Origin: CAZSLI01 sp964607705
Lineage (GTDB): Bacteria > Actinomycetota > Coriobacteriia > Anaerosomatales > PHET01
NCBI GenBank assembly: GCA_964607705.1
Contig: CAZSLI010000001.1
Coordinates: 159,204 to 223,203 of the forward strand
Direction: 5' to 3'
DNA: 64,000 nucleotides
The notes under the pieces: generated by a model
What the model saw: only the letters and a program-made list of their open reading frames with translations
What the model was told of the DNA's origin: nothing
The model's database searches: none
Part shown: positions 15,589 through 24,466 of the stretch, in pieces
Layout of the letters: the number at the start of each line of letters is the position of its first letter
Position numbering within the stretch: the first letter of the stretch is position 1
Made by a program: the position numbers and the translations under genes

Positions 15589-16830
15589 ATGCCCGAGTCG
15601 AGCGTGCTGATCATCGGTGGAGGGGCCTCGGGTCTGTCGGCAGCCATAGCGGCGGCGCGTCTTGGGGTGGCGGTCACGGTACTGGAGGCTGGCCCGCGGG
15701 TTGGTCGGAAGATCTTGGCGAGCGGCAATGGGCGCTGCAACCTCACGAACCTCTCGGTATCGCCAGGAGCTTTCAACCGCCCCCAGTTCGTCGAGGCGGT
15801 GCTCGGCGCGTATCCGTGCGAAGTTGTTCGCTCCTTCTTTAGCGACATCGGCTTGCTGACTCGCGCGGATGATGAGGGCCGGGTATACCCGGTGACGAAC
15901 TTCGCCGGTTCAGTCCTCGATACTCTGCGGCTTGAGTGTGCGCACCTCGGCGTGGAGGTGCGCTGCGGGTTCGATGTCGCCAGAATCTCGGCGGACCCGG
16001 GCCTCAACCGTTTCGTGGCGACTGCGGCCACCGGGGAGACAGCCCGAGCGCACGCGGTGGTCGTCGCGACGGGAGGGGGTGGTTCGCTCTTGGCAGGCGC
16101 TGGTCACGGCATGGTCGAGACAGTTCCGGTGCTCGGGCCTATCAGGACAAACACCGAGCCGATTCGCGGGCTCTCCGGGGTCCGCGTACGGTGCGCGGCG
16201 ACTCTCCTCGTTGGCTGTGATGGAGACGACGCGGGCGGCGATGCTGTCGCTACCGAGCGTGGCGAGCTTCTCTTCCGCGAGTACGGAGTGAGCGGGATCA
16301 TGATCTTCGATCTGTCGCGCTACCTGAAGCCGAGGAGCGTCATCTCGATCGACTTCTTCCCGGAGATCGCTTCCGAGGAGCTCCAGGTGATGATCGAGCG
16401 CCGTTGTAGGGCGCTGGAATGGCGCGACGCGGACACGCTCTTCGCAGGCATGCTCCATGACCGGGTCGCGCGCGCCATTCTCTCGGCTGCGGGAGTGAGT
16501 CTGGACACCCCGGTTCGAAGACTGCCCCAGGCGCGACTCGCTCGACTTCTCAAGGACTTCCGACTGAACGTGACCGGCATGGGTGATGTCAGCCAGGCGC
16601 AGGTGACGCGCGGTGGCGCGTCGGTGGATGAATTCGATCCGAGCACAATGGCATCGGCTCACGTGGAGGGGCTGTTCGCCGCGGGCGAGGTTCTCGACAT
16701 CGATGGCCGCTCCGGCGGTTTCAACCTGCATTGGGCCTGGGCGTCAGGCATAGTGGCCGGAGAGGCAGCTGCGCGCGCAGCCGTGAAGCGCGTCGCGCAA
16801 GACGACGGCCCGTCGAGTGGTTCAGCGTGA
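15589..16830 (+). CDS. BaiN/HI0933-type flavoprotein oxidoreductase
   Basis: 413 residues from ATG 15589, preceded by GAGAAGGATGCG; an upstream frame from 15523 lacks a site. The FAD-binding Rossmann motif is VLIIGGGASGLSAAIAAARLG, and the family mark GRKILASGNGRCNLTN is at about 38-53. The C-terminal FAD loop is VEGLFAAGEVLDIDGRSGGFNLHWAWASG. The family includes BaiN (bile-acid flavin reductase) and HI0933/YhiN; most members have no known substrate. Its stop overlaps the start of a second flavoprotein (GTGA), so they are co-translated. Confidence 0.87.
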   Translation: MPESSVLIIGGGASGLSAAIAAARLGVAVTVLEAGPRVGRKILASGNGRCNLTNLSVSPGAFNRPQFVEAVLGAYPCEVVRSFFSDIGLLTRADDEGRVYPVTNFAGSVLDTLRLECAHLGVEVRCGFDVARISADPGLNRFVATAATGETARAHAVVVATGGGGSLLAGAGHGMVETVPVLGPIRTNTEPIRGLSGVRVRCAATLLVGCDGDDAGGDAVATERGELLFREYGVSGIMIFDLSRYLKPRSVISIDFFPEIASEELQVMIERRCRALEWRDADTLFAGMLHDRVARAILSAAGVSLDTPVRRLPQARLARLLKDFRLNVTGMGDVSQAQVTRGGASVDEFDPSTMASAHVEGLFAAGEVLDIDGRSGGFNLHWAWASGIVAGEAAARAAVKRVAQDDGPSSGSA

Positions 16831-18452
16831 TAGAGCTCAGAAACCTTGCTCTGCCGCTCTCCGGCGATGATCCTTTGGCCAAAGAGACGCTGGCGCGTGC
16901 AGCCGCCAAACGCTTGGGCATCGACGTCGCCCAGATCGGCTCCGTGCGCCTGCTCAAGAGCTCTGTCGATGCGCGCCGGAAGAGCAATGTTCACTTCGTC
17001 GTGACGCTCAGTGTGACGCTTGATGATGCGAGTGCCGGTTACGAGGCCAAGGTCGTGAAGCGCATCGCTGATGACGACGTGTACGTCTCCGAGGTCGCGC
17101 CGCCTTCGGTGAGTCCGAGCCTCTCGGTCGCCCCTTCGCCGCGGCCCATCGTCGTGGGCACGGGACCGGCGGGGCTCTTCGCTGCGCTCGTCCTCGCGCG
17201 GGCGGGTGCCAAGCCGCTCGTGCTCGAGCGTGGAGCGGCGGTAGGGCCACGTGTCCGGGCCGTACAGGATTTCATTCACAGCCGCGTGCTCGATCCCGAC
17301 TCGAACATACAGTTTGGTGAAGGCGGCGCCGGGACCTTCTCGGATGGCAAGCTCACCACGAATACGCGCGATCCGCGAGGCCGCCGTGTCCTCGAGACCT
17401 TCGTCGAAGCGGGAGCAGCCGAGGAGATACTCTGGCAGGGTAAGCCGCACATCGGCACGGACCAACTCACCGGGGTCGTCAGAAGACTGCGGGAGGAGAT
17501 CGAATCGCTCGGCGGCGAAGTCCGCTTCGGCGTGCGGCTCTCCGACCTCATTCTCGACTCAGACGATAACCTTCGCGGTGTCGTGGCACAGACTCGTGGC
17601 GGACGCGAGGAGTTGGCGGCCGAAGCTCTCATCTTGGCGACAGGTCACAGTGCTCGCGACACCTTCGAGATGCTGCACCAGCACGGTGCGCGCATCGCGC
17701 AGAAGCCGTTCTCCATCGGACTCCGAATCGAGCACGACCAGGCCATGGTGGACCGAGCGCAATACGGCTCGTCGGCGGGTCATCCTGCGCTCGGCGCGGC
17801 GGAGTACAAGCTGTCTTGTCACCTTTCCTCCGGTCGCGGGGTGTACACATTCTGCATGTGTCCCGGTGGCTGGGTGGTGGCGGCGACCAGTGAGGCCGGG
17901 GGCGTCGTGACGAATGGCATGAGCCGATTCGCTCGCGAAGGCGCGACCGCCAACGCAGCCTTTCTGGTGAACGTCACCCCTTCCGACTTTGAGGACGGCC
18001 ATCCGTTGGCGGGGGTGCGGTTTCAGCGGCGGTGGGAGCAGGCCGCGTTCGAGCTTGGCGGACGCGACTTCCGTGCTCCGGCTCAACTCATGGGCGACTT
18101 CTTGCGGGGTGTCGCTTCCTCGGCGGAGGGAGGCGTGTCCCCAACGTATCCGCTCGGGGTCACGTACGGCGATCTCGCTCTGTGCTTGCCGGACTTCGCC
18201 GTTGCATCGCTTCGCGAGGCGGCGCCGATACTGGATCGCCGCATGCGCGGATTCGCGGCCGCCGATGCGCTTCTCACAGGCGTTGAGACTCGGTCGTCGT
18301 CGCCCGTGCGAATACTGCGCGATGACTCGTTGCAGTCGAATCTCCGGGGGATCTATCCATGCGGCGAGGGCGCTGGCTATGCGGGCGGCATCATGTCCGC
18401 AGCTGTGGATGGCATGCGCTGCGCCGAAGCCGTCCTGGCACGCTACCTCTGA
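16827..18452 (+). CDS. FAD-dependent dehydrogenase of the COG2509 type
   Basis: 541 residues from GTG 16827, overlapping the preceding stop; the longer in-frame extension would lie inside the previous gene. The N-terminal domain (about 1-95) precedes the FAD motif IVVGTGPAGLFAALVLARAG, then QFGEGGAGTFSDGKLTTNTRD, a mark of this group. The substrate-domain segment FCMCPGGWVVAATSEAGGVVTNGMS follows, and the C-terminal FAD loop is YPCGEGAGYAGGIMSAAVDG. It is a widespread uncharacterised family. Pairing with a second flavoprotein suggests a shared redox substrate, which is inference. Confidence 0.85.
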   Translation: MIELRNLALPLSGDDPLAKETLARAAAKRLGIDVAQIGSVRLLKSSVDARRKSNVHFVVTLSVTLDDASAGYEAKVVKRIADDDVYVSEVAPPSVSPSLSVAPSPRPIVVGTGPAGLFAALVLARAGAKPLVLERGAAVGPRVRAVQDFIHSRVLDPDSNIQFGEGGAGTFSDGKLTTNTRDPRGRRVLETFVEAGAAEEILWQGKPHIGTDQLTGVVRRLREEIESLGGEVRFGVRLSDLILDSDDNLRGVVAQTRGGREELAAEALILATGHSARDTFEMLHQHGARIAQKPFSIGLRIEHDQAMVDRAQYGSSAGHPALGAAEYKLSCHLSSGRGVYTFCMCPGGWVVAATSEAGGVVTNGMSRFAREGATANAAFLVNVTPSDFEDGHPLAGVRFQRRWEQAAFELGGRDFRAPAQLMGDFLRGVASSAEGGVSPTYPLGVTYGDLALCLPDFAVASLREAAPILDRRMRGFAAADALLTGVETRSSSPVRILRDDSLQSNLRGIYPCGEGAGYAGGIMSAAVDGMRCAEAVLARYL

Positions 18453-18480
18453 GAAGCGGGGCTTCCTACTCGCGCAGTCG

Positions 18481-18536
18481 TGCCTCTATCGAGGCATCCT
18501 TCGGGGTGCCGAGGATCCCCGGGGCCCCGTGTTTCC
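18481..18536 (+). terminator. Structured GC-rich intergenic region
   Basis: Three adjacent inverted repeats follow the flavoprotein: TGCCTC-TATC-GAGGCA (18481-18496), TCCT-T-CGG-GGTG-CCG-AGGA (18497-18515), and CCCCGGGGCCCC (18517-18528), the last followed by GTGTTT. They may terminate the flavoprotein operon or structure the leader of the next gene. Nothing else is seen in this 158-base gap. Confidence 0.4.
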
Positions 18537-18611
18537 TCAATGCGCAACGGTGGGAGATTATGGACGGGTCGCTCCACTCGGCACGCGGCCTCACGAAGAG
18601 GAGGTCTTCAC

Positions 18612-19076
18612 ATGTCCATGATCGTCGACTTTGAGCACGTCTCGACCGAGGGTCTTGAGTCGTCTCAGCATCCCGAGGCGCTTGCGGGTCTCCGCGCCAA
18701 CGAAGCGCGCTACTACATGAACAAGTTCAAGCACCCGTTCATGGTCACGCCCGCCGAGGATAGCCGCGACACGGTCGAGTACGTGCACCGGATACTCAAG
18801 CAGGAGCGCGACATAGAGATAGCGTCCCGGCCCTTGGAGACGTCGCACTTCGAACTCGAGGGCGTACGGCACGACTATGTCTTCTACGAGAGCGGCCTCT
18901 CCATCAACGTCATGTACTCGATCGGCGACCCCAAGAAGCGGGCAGTCGGGTTCAAGCTGTCGGAGGGCATGGACGTGCCGGCCGAGCTCGAACAGAAGTT
19001 CAAGTTCGCCAGGCAGAAATCGAAGCTGGCCGGCACCATCAGGGGCTCATTCTTCGTGATCAAGAAGGAGTACTAG
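18612..19076 (+). CDS. Hypothetical protein, 154 residues
   Basis: I do not recognise the family. ATG 18612 is preceded by a strong AGGAGG. The protein is soluble and charged, with no signal peptide or membrane segment. It has a helical N-terminal half with GLRANEARYYMNKFKHPFM at about 29-47, and a C-terminal half of likely beta strands (HFELEGVRHDYVFYESGLSI) ending in SFFVIKKEY. Its codon use resembles that of its neighbours. It lies 27 bases upstream of the DUF5996 gene, so the two are probably co-transcribed. Confidence 0.75.
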   Translation: MSMIVDFEHVSTEGLESSQHPEALAGLRANEARYYMNKFKHPFMVTPAEDSRDTVEYVHRILKQERDIEIASRPLETSHFELEGVRHDYVFYESGLSINVMYSIGDPKKRAVGFKLSEGMDVPAELEQKFKFARQKSKLAGTIRGSFFVIKKEY

Positions 19077-19103
19077 GCCTTAACCATCAACTGGAGGTCT
19101 CCC

Positions 19104-20018
19104 GTGCCCGATACTGCCTGGCCCGCCCTGTCGTACGCCGAGTGGGCACCCACGAAGAAGACGCTGCAGATGTGCGCGCAGATGATGGGCAAGACCAGGC
19201 TCGCGCTCGCGCCGCCGCAGCCTGAGTGGCTCAACGCGTGCCTCTACCTCGAACCTCGCGGGTTCACGACCGGATCCATGCCGCATGGTTCGCGGATCGT
19301 ATCGGTTCGGCTGGATCTGTTCGACCGAACGTTCGTGATCGAGACGAGCGATGGCGTCCGAGCCGATGTGCCACTGACGCAGCGCTGCGTGCGTGACGTT
19401 TGGGCCGACTACGTCTCCACGCTCGCACGTCTCGGCGTCAGCGTTCCATTCGACGAGACCCCCCAGGAGACCTCGGACACCACTAGGTTCTCCGAGAACG
19501 CTCAGGACTGCTCGATAGAGCCCGAGGCGGCGCAGAAGTTCCACCGGTTGCTCTGCACGATAGATGGCATCTTCGAGGAATTCCGCGGTCGGTTCTTCGG
19601 CAGGACGGGTGTGCAGTTCTGGTGGGGCGCGTTCGATTTCGCGCTGCTTCTGTTCACGGGCAAGAAGCTGGATGCGCCCGAGGACAAGGGCTACATCATG
19701 CGCTACGACTTGGACGCCGAGCACCTCAACGCCGGATTCTGGCCCGGGGACGACACCTCGCCCGAACCCATCTTCTACGGCTACCTCGTCCCGCGGCCTG
19801 ATGGCTGCGAGGTCGCGCCGATGTCACCCGAGCATGCTGCGTGGGTCGAGGCGATGCAGGAGTGGATCCTACCGTACGAATCGGTCAGGACCTGCGACGA
19901 TCCTCGGCAGGCGCTGCTGGACTTCCTCGAGAGCGTCTATGACGTCGCGCTCACGCGTGGCGGCTGGGACGCAGAGGCGTTCACGTACACTGCGCCCCCG
20001 ACGAAGCGTGCGGTCTGA
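19104..20018 (+). CDS. DUF5996 family protein
   Basis: 304 residues. Hallmarks are WPALSYAEWAPTKKTLQMCAQMMGKTRLALAPPQPEWLN at the N-terminus, FDRTFVIETSDG at about 73, and FWWGAFDFALLLFTGKK at about 172. The family is widespread and soluble, and its function is unknown. ATG 19104 follows a GGAGG. The stop is only 5 bases from the stop of the convergent uup gene, with no room for a terminator. Confidence 0.85.
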   Translation: MPDTAWPALSYAEWAPTKKTLQMCAQMMGKTRLALAPPQPEWLNACLYLEPRGFTTGSMPHGSRIVSVRLDLFDRTFVIETSDGVRADVPLTQRCVRDVWADYVSTLARLGVSVPFDETPQETSDTTRFSENAQDCSIEPEAAQKFHRLLCTIDGIFEEFRGRFFGRTGVQFWWGAFDFALLLFTGKKLDAPEDKGYIMRYDLDAEHLNAGFWPGDDTSPEPIFYGYLVPRPDGCEVAPMSPEHAAWVEAMQEWILPYESVRTCDDPRQALLDFLESVYDVALTRGGWDAEAFTYTAPPTKRAV

Positions 20019-20023
20019 CCGCG

Positions 20024-21847
20024 CTAGGACAGCGCGTCGGACAGCGTCACCCAGTCGTCCTCGAGACGAGCGATCTGCTCTTCGATGGCATGCCCGCGAG
20101 CCTGGGCATCGAGGATGGCGACGTAGTCGGAGTGGTCGACGGCGGCCAACTCAGCGCGAGCAGCTTCGGCCTTCTTGCTGAGCGTCTCGAGTTTGCGCTC
20201 GGTCGACGCGAGCTCCTTCTTCATGCGGTATTCGTCCGCCCGCGTGAGACCTGCCGGCGCCTTCTCGGCCAGCTCTGTGGTCGCCGGTGGGGCCGGTGCG
20301 GCGGCCGATTGCTGCCGACTTGCGACCCCCGCGCCACCGCGCTGACGTCCCTCAACCAGCCTCAGATACTCATCGATACCCCCGGGAAGATGCCGGATCG
20401 TCCCGTCGATGAGCGCGAACTGGTCGTCGGTGACGCGCTCCATCAGGTGACGGTCGTGCGTGATGAGCAACAGCGTGCCTGGCCAGGTGTCGAGCAGGCT
20501 CTCGATGACCGCAAGCATGTCGATGTCCAGGTCGTTGTCCGGCTCGTCGAGGATGAGGACGTTGGGCTTGTCGAGCAGGATGAGCATGAGTTGGAGACGG
20601 CGCTTCTGCCCACCTGAGAGGTCCCGGATGTAGGCCGAGAGGTGCGCTGCCTCGAAACCGAGCCGCTCGAGCAGTTGTGCCGGCGTGAGCTCCTTGCCGT
20701 CGAACTCGTACCTGGTCTTGTACCGTGCAAGGACGTCGCGTACTCGGCTGTCATTCAACTCGGTGAGCTCATCGAGATGCTGCGACAGGAAGGCGGTGTT
20801 GACCGTCTTTCCGATCTTGACCGTTCCTCCGGTGGGCTCGAGCGTCCCACGGATGACATTGAGCAGCGTCGTCTTCCCCGAACCGTTCTCGCCGAGGATG
20901 CCGAAGCGGTCGCCGGCGCCGATGTGCCACGTGAGCCGATCGAGGATCGTGCGGTCGCCGAAGCGCTCGGTCACGTCGACCAGATCTATGACCTGCTTAC
21001 CGAGGCGCGACATCGCGGTTCGCTTCAACTCGATCGAGTTGCGCACGGGCGGCTCGTCGGAGATCAACGCGTTGGCGGCATCGATCCGGAACTTGGGTTT
21101 GGTCGAGCGTGCCTGAGCCCCGCGTGAAAGCCATGCGAGTTCCTTGCGCATGAGGTTTTGCCGCTTTTGCTCGGCCTTCTTGGCCGCCTCCGCGCGCTCC
21201 ACGCGCTGAAGGACGTACGCCGAGTACCCGCCGTCGAACTGGTCGATGCGCCCGTCGTGCACCTCCCACATGCCGAGGCAGACCTCGTCGAGGAACCAGC
21301 GGTCGTGGGTGACGACGAGCAGCGCGCCCGACTTCCTCGGCCAGCGGCTCTTGAGGTGCTCGGCAAGCCATGCGATCGCATGGACGTCGAGGTGGTTGGT
21401 GGGCTCGTCGAGCATGAGCACGTCGGAGTCGCCGATGAGCACGCGCGCGAGGTCGACGCGCCGGCGCTGTCCGCCTGAGAGCTCGCCGACGAGGCCTTCC
21501 CAGGCGATGTCGGCGATGAGACCGCGGATGATGGAGCGGATCCGCGCGTCCGACGCCCAGACGTGCTCGGGGACGTCGCCGGTGACAGCGCGGGCGACCG
21601 TGGATCGCGGGTCAAGTGCATCGGCCTGGCCCAGAACGGAGATAGTGACGCCTCCTCGGCGCATGACGCGTCCGTCGTCCGGCTCGATAGTGCCCGCCAG
21701 GAGCGATAACAGCGTCGACTTGCCGTCGCCGTTGCCTCCCACGATGCCGATGCGGTCCCCGTCGTCGACGCCCAGAGAGACCGAGTCGAAGACCTTCTTC
21801 GTCGGGAACTCCAGGTGAACGTTCTCGCAGCCAAGCATGAATGCCAC
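20024..21847 (-). CDS. uup: ABC-F ATPase, Uup type
   Basis: 607 residues, GTG start with GAGG eight bases upstream. It has two ABC domains: Walker A GGNGDGKST and GENGSGKTT, signatures LSGGQRRRVDLAR and LSGGQKRRLQL, and Walker B MLDEPTNHLD and ILDEPDNDLD. The linker between them contains the Uup-like LAWLSRGAQARSTKPK. The C-terminus (about 525-600) is a coiled coil (ASTERKLETLSKKAEAARAEL...). ABC-F proteins act on the ribosome E site; Uup is linked to ribosome function and to precise excision of transposons. There is no membrane partner, as expected. Confidence 0.9.
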   Translation of the reverse strand: MAFMLGCENVHLEFPTKKVFDSVSLGVDDGDRIGIVGGNGDGKSTLLSLLAGTIEPDDGRVMRRGGVTISVLGQADALDPRSTVARAVTGDVPEHVWASDARIRSIIRGLIADIAWEGLVGELSGGQRRRVDLARVLIGDSDVLMLDEPTNHLDVHAIAWLAEHLKSRWPRKSGALLVVTHDRWFLDEVCLGMWEVHDGRIDQFDGGYSAYVLQRVERAEAAKKAEQKRQNLMRKELAWLSRGAQARSTKPKFRIDAANALISDEPPVRNSIELKRTAMSRLGKQVIDLVDVTERFGDRTILDRLTWHIGAGDRFGILGENGSGKTTLLNVIRGTLEPTGGTVKIGKTVNTAFLSQHLDELTELNDSRVRDVLARYKTRYEFDGKELTPAQLLERLGFEAAHLSAYIRDLSGGQKRRLQLMLILLDKPNVLILDEPDNDLDIDMLAVIESLLDTWPGTLLLITHDRHLMERVTDDQFALIDGTIRHLPGGIDEYLRLVEGRQRGGAGVASRQQSAAAPAPPATTELAEKAPAGLTRADEYRMKKELASTERKLETLSKKAEAARAELAAVDHSDYVAILDAQARGHAIEEQIARLEDDWVTLSDALS

Positions 21848-21868
21848 TAGATGGACCTCGGTCTCTTG

Positions 21869-22783
21869 TCAGTCAGAGCGCGAGCCGGCGCGCATGACGA
21901 GCGCGGCTCCCGTGAGTATGCCGACCGCCGCCACCGCGGTCACGGGTGCGGGCCGCTCTCCCAGCACCAATGCCGCTAGCGCGATGCCGAAGAGGGGCTG
22001 CGTGAACTGCACGGGAGCCACTCGGCTGATCCCTCCATGTCCCAGGGCCCAGTACCAGGCCACATACCCGAGGACGGAGGTGAGCAGCGCGAGAACGATC
22101 ACCGAGCCCCACGCTGCAGGGCCGGCGGAAGGCGCACCTCCGCTGACGAGCAGCCACGCGAGCAGGGGAGAGACGAGCAGCGCCGAGCCGGTGACGCCCC
22201 AAAGCGTGGTCGGCAGGCTGGCGTAGCCCCGCTGCTGCAGACGTGCACCGGCGACGTACCCCATCGCGCAGATCGCCGAGGACGCGAGGATCACCGCATC
22301 GCCGAGGAGCCGCGCGTCGCCTGAGCCCGTCCCGTTGCGCGACGCTATGAGGACGGCCTCGCCGGCGAGCGCGATCACGCACCCCGCGATCCACGACTTC
22401 GAGACGCGTCTGCGCTCGACGATCGTGCCGAACAGGCTGGTGAACACCGGCAGCGTCGCAAGGATCAGAGCTCCATGGAGGGCCGAAGTGCGTGACTGGC
22501 CCACCGAGAAGATGAGCGGAAAGGCGACGAACGCCGCGACGCCGGAGAACGCGAGCAACTGCCGCTCGCGAGTGCTCTCAGGCAGCGGGAGCCGCATCAG
22601 GAGTACGAGGGGGAGCGCGGCGATCCCTGCCAATACCGTGCGCAAGACGCCGACGAGGAGTGGATCGATGTCGCCGGTGGCGATCTTGGTGAAGATCGGA
22701 GTCCCGCCCCAGATGACCATCACCAACAGAGCTATGAAGAGGGGAAGGAGCGCGCCCTCGCGCCCGGATGCGGGTTTCGTCAT
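21869..22783 (-). CDS. EamA/DMT family transporter
   Basis: 304 residues with ten predicted membrane helices in two EamA repeats of about 140 residues. The first contains VIWGGTPIFTKIA (about 19-31). The second ends in FTQPLFGIALAALVLGERPAPVTAVAAVGILTGAALVMRA. DMT transporters of this class export amino acids or other metabolites. The gene lies 21 bases upstream of uup on the same strand. No clear ribosome site is seen before its ATG, and the substrate is unknown. Confidence 0.9.
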   Translation of the reverse strand: MTKPASGREGALLPLFIALLVMVIWGGTPIFTKIATGDIDPLLVGVLRTVLAGIAALPLVLLMRLPLPESTRERQLLAFSGVAAFVAFPLIFSVGQSRTSALHGALILATLPVFTSLFGTIVERRRVSKSWIAGCVIALAGEAVLIASRNGTGSGDARLLGDAVILASSAICAMGYVAGARLQQRGYASLPTTLWGVTGSALLVSPLLAWLLVSGGAPSAGPAAWGSVIVLALLTSVLGYVAWYWALGHGGISRVAPVQFTQPLFGIALAALVLGERPAPVTAVAAVGILTGAALVMRAGSRSD

Positions 22784-22853
22784 TCGAACAGAGTAGCAGG
22801 GTGCAACGTCGCGCTGAGCCGCTCATTCACCGCGCCGGACGCTCGTTCGATGC

Positions 22854-24332
22854 CTAACTGCCGGGAAGTCCGTTCACCAGCACCGCGGCGAGTCGGTCCC
22901 ATGCCGTGGGAGAGGGGACCGATCTGGAGGTGACGACGGGAACGACGGCCACGACGCTGCCATCCTGGGTGTATCGGATAACCCCGACTGGCGTACCGGC
23001 CGCGAGCGGGGCCCGTAGTCTCGTCGGCACGTCGAGAGTGCGCGTGAGGGGCTTCTTCGGGTCGTAGGTCTTCACGGGGGTGTCGGTCGTAGCGGCCTGC
23101 AGCGCGACCGTCGCTCGTGCATAGCCGGCTATCGACGCTGCACCGACCGTCTCCTCGGCGGACGCTTGCGATGTGGCGGCTACCGCGGGAACCGTCGCGA
23201 GTACCGAGCCACCTTGCATGACCCGCACCTGGCCGAGCGGCTGGCCGGCATAGACGGGGAGGGGCACGGCGGTCGGCAGGGAGGGCGAGAGTGTGACCTT
23301 CCCGGCTACGTCGAGCACCATGCCGGACGCGGCCGAGCCTGCGCGTACCGGGATCAGCACGCTGCCGTTCTGCGCCGCAGGCACACTGCCGAGGCGATCG
23401 CCTGCGCTCACCAGTGGGCGGTGGTGGTAGTGCCGTCGACCCCAGCGGATCAAGCGGTCGGCGCTCGCGAAGCGGGCGGCCGAGCTCGGCGCGCCGAGGA
23501 CGACCGCCGTCAGCCCCGTTCCATTGGAACCCGCCGAGCCCACGAACGCGAAGCGAGCCCGACCGGTGTAGCCTGTCTTGCCGCCGTGCAGCCCTGCAGT
23601 TCTCCCCAGCAGCTTGTCTGTGCTCTTGAGCACCCGACCGGCTCGCCCCCGGTACCCGGGGAGCCAGACAGTCCTCATCGCGACGATCCGCCTGAACTCG
23701 GGGTGCTTCATCGCCTCGCGCATCAGCACAGCGATGTCCGCTGCCGAGGAGTAGTGCCCTCGGGCGTCGAGCCCGTGGGGGTTGCTGTAGTGCGTGTCGT
23801 CCATGCCGAGCTCCCGTGCACGGGCGTTCATCAGCGCGGCAAAACCGCGCTCACTGCCCCCGACGTGGATGGCAAGTGCGGTGGCCGCGTCATTTGACGA
23901 GGCGATGAGGGCGAGCTCGAGGAGCTTGCCGACTGTGCGATGTTCGCCCGCCTTGAGTCCCGTGGCGTAGCCGACGCTCGCGGCACGCCGAGGAACCCTC
24001 ACCGTCTCGTTGAGGTCGGCGTTCTCGAGCACGATGAGCGCTGTCATGACCTTGGTCGTACTGGCCATCGCACGCTGGCTGGTCGCCGCGCGGGCCCATA
24101 GCACGCGACCCGAGTCGTCGACCAGTACACCGGATCGCGCCGCGACGTCAGGCGCCTGTGCCGCCCTGACGCGGCCCGCAGAAAGAGGCGCGCCTCCGAC
24201 CCGGTCACTGCCCGAGCGCGAGGCTGATGCAGGCGAGGCAGTCAGAGCCAGGCTTGTAACGAGCAGCGAGGGCACGAGCACACAGCGGGCCGCGAGGGCC
24301 GCAGCACGGGCTATTCGGGCGTTTGGGTTCAT
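22854..24332 (-). CDS. Secreted D-alanyl-D-alanine carboxypeptidase (peptidase S11)
   Basis: 492 residues from the ATG preceded by AGAGGA (an upstream frame to 24386 lacks one). The signal peptide ends near TASPASA. S11 active-site motifs are all present: STTK in MASTTKVMTALIVLENAD, SSN in ASSNDAATALA, and KTG in HGGKTGYTGRARFAFVGS. The catalytic domain is followed by C-terminal beta-rich repeats (PBP5 C-like, about 315-480) holding two copies of GxVRVxQ/GVIRYTQDGSVxAxVP-type segments. It trims the terminal D-Ala of peptidoglycan stem peptides outside the cell. A paralogue is at 40400-41707. Confidence 0.92.
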   Translation of the reverse strand: MNPNARIARAAALAARCVLVPSLLVTSLALTASPASASRSGSDRVGGAPLSAGRVRAAQAPDVAARSGVLVDDSGRVLWARAATSQRAMASTTKVMTALIVLENADLNETVRVPRRAASVGYATGLKAGEHRTVGKLLELALIASSNDAATALAIHVGGSERGFAALMNARARELGMDDTHYSNPHGLDARGHYSSAADIAVLMREAMKHPEFRRIVAMRTVWLPGYRGRAGRVLKSTDKLLGRTAGLHGGKTGYTGRARFAFVGSAGSNGTGLTAVVLGAPSSAARFASADRLIRWGRRHYHHRPLVSAGDRLGSVPAAQNGSVLIPVRAGSAASGMVLDVAGKVTLSPSLPTAVPLPVYAGQPLGQVRVMQGGSVLATVPAVAATSQASAEETVGAASIAGYARATVALQAATTDTPVKTYDPKKPLTRTLDVPTRLRAPLAAGTPVGVIRYTQDGSVVAVVPVVTSRSVPSPTAWDRLAAVLVNGLPGS

Positions 24333-24418
24333 CGGCGGGTTCCTCTCGGGGCAGGCAAGCTGCACGTGCCGGGTCTGGTCGCGCATCCTCGGTGGTGGGT
24401 CCGCGGGTAGGGCGTGCT

Positions 24419-24454
24419 CGAGGGGCCGGATGTCGGTTGGACGCCGGCCCCTCG
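24419..24454 (-). terminator. Hairpin after the amidase gene
   Basis: An 11-bp perfect stem (CGAGGGGCCGG with CCGGCCCCTCG) and a 14-base loop lie just past the amidase stop on the minus strand. There is no T tract on that strand, so it may act as a Rho-dependent or mRNA-stabilising element. Confidence 0.55.
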
Positions 24455-24466
24455 GGTTCGCTGCTG

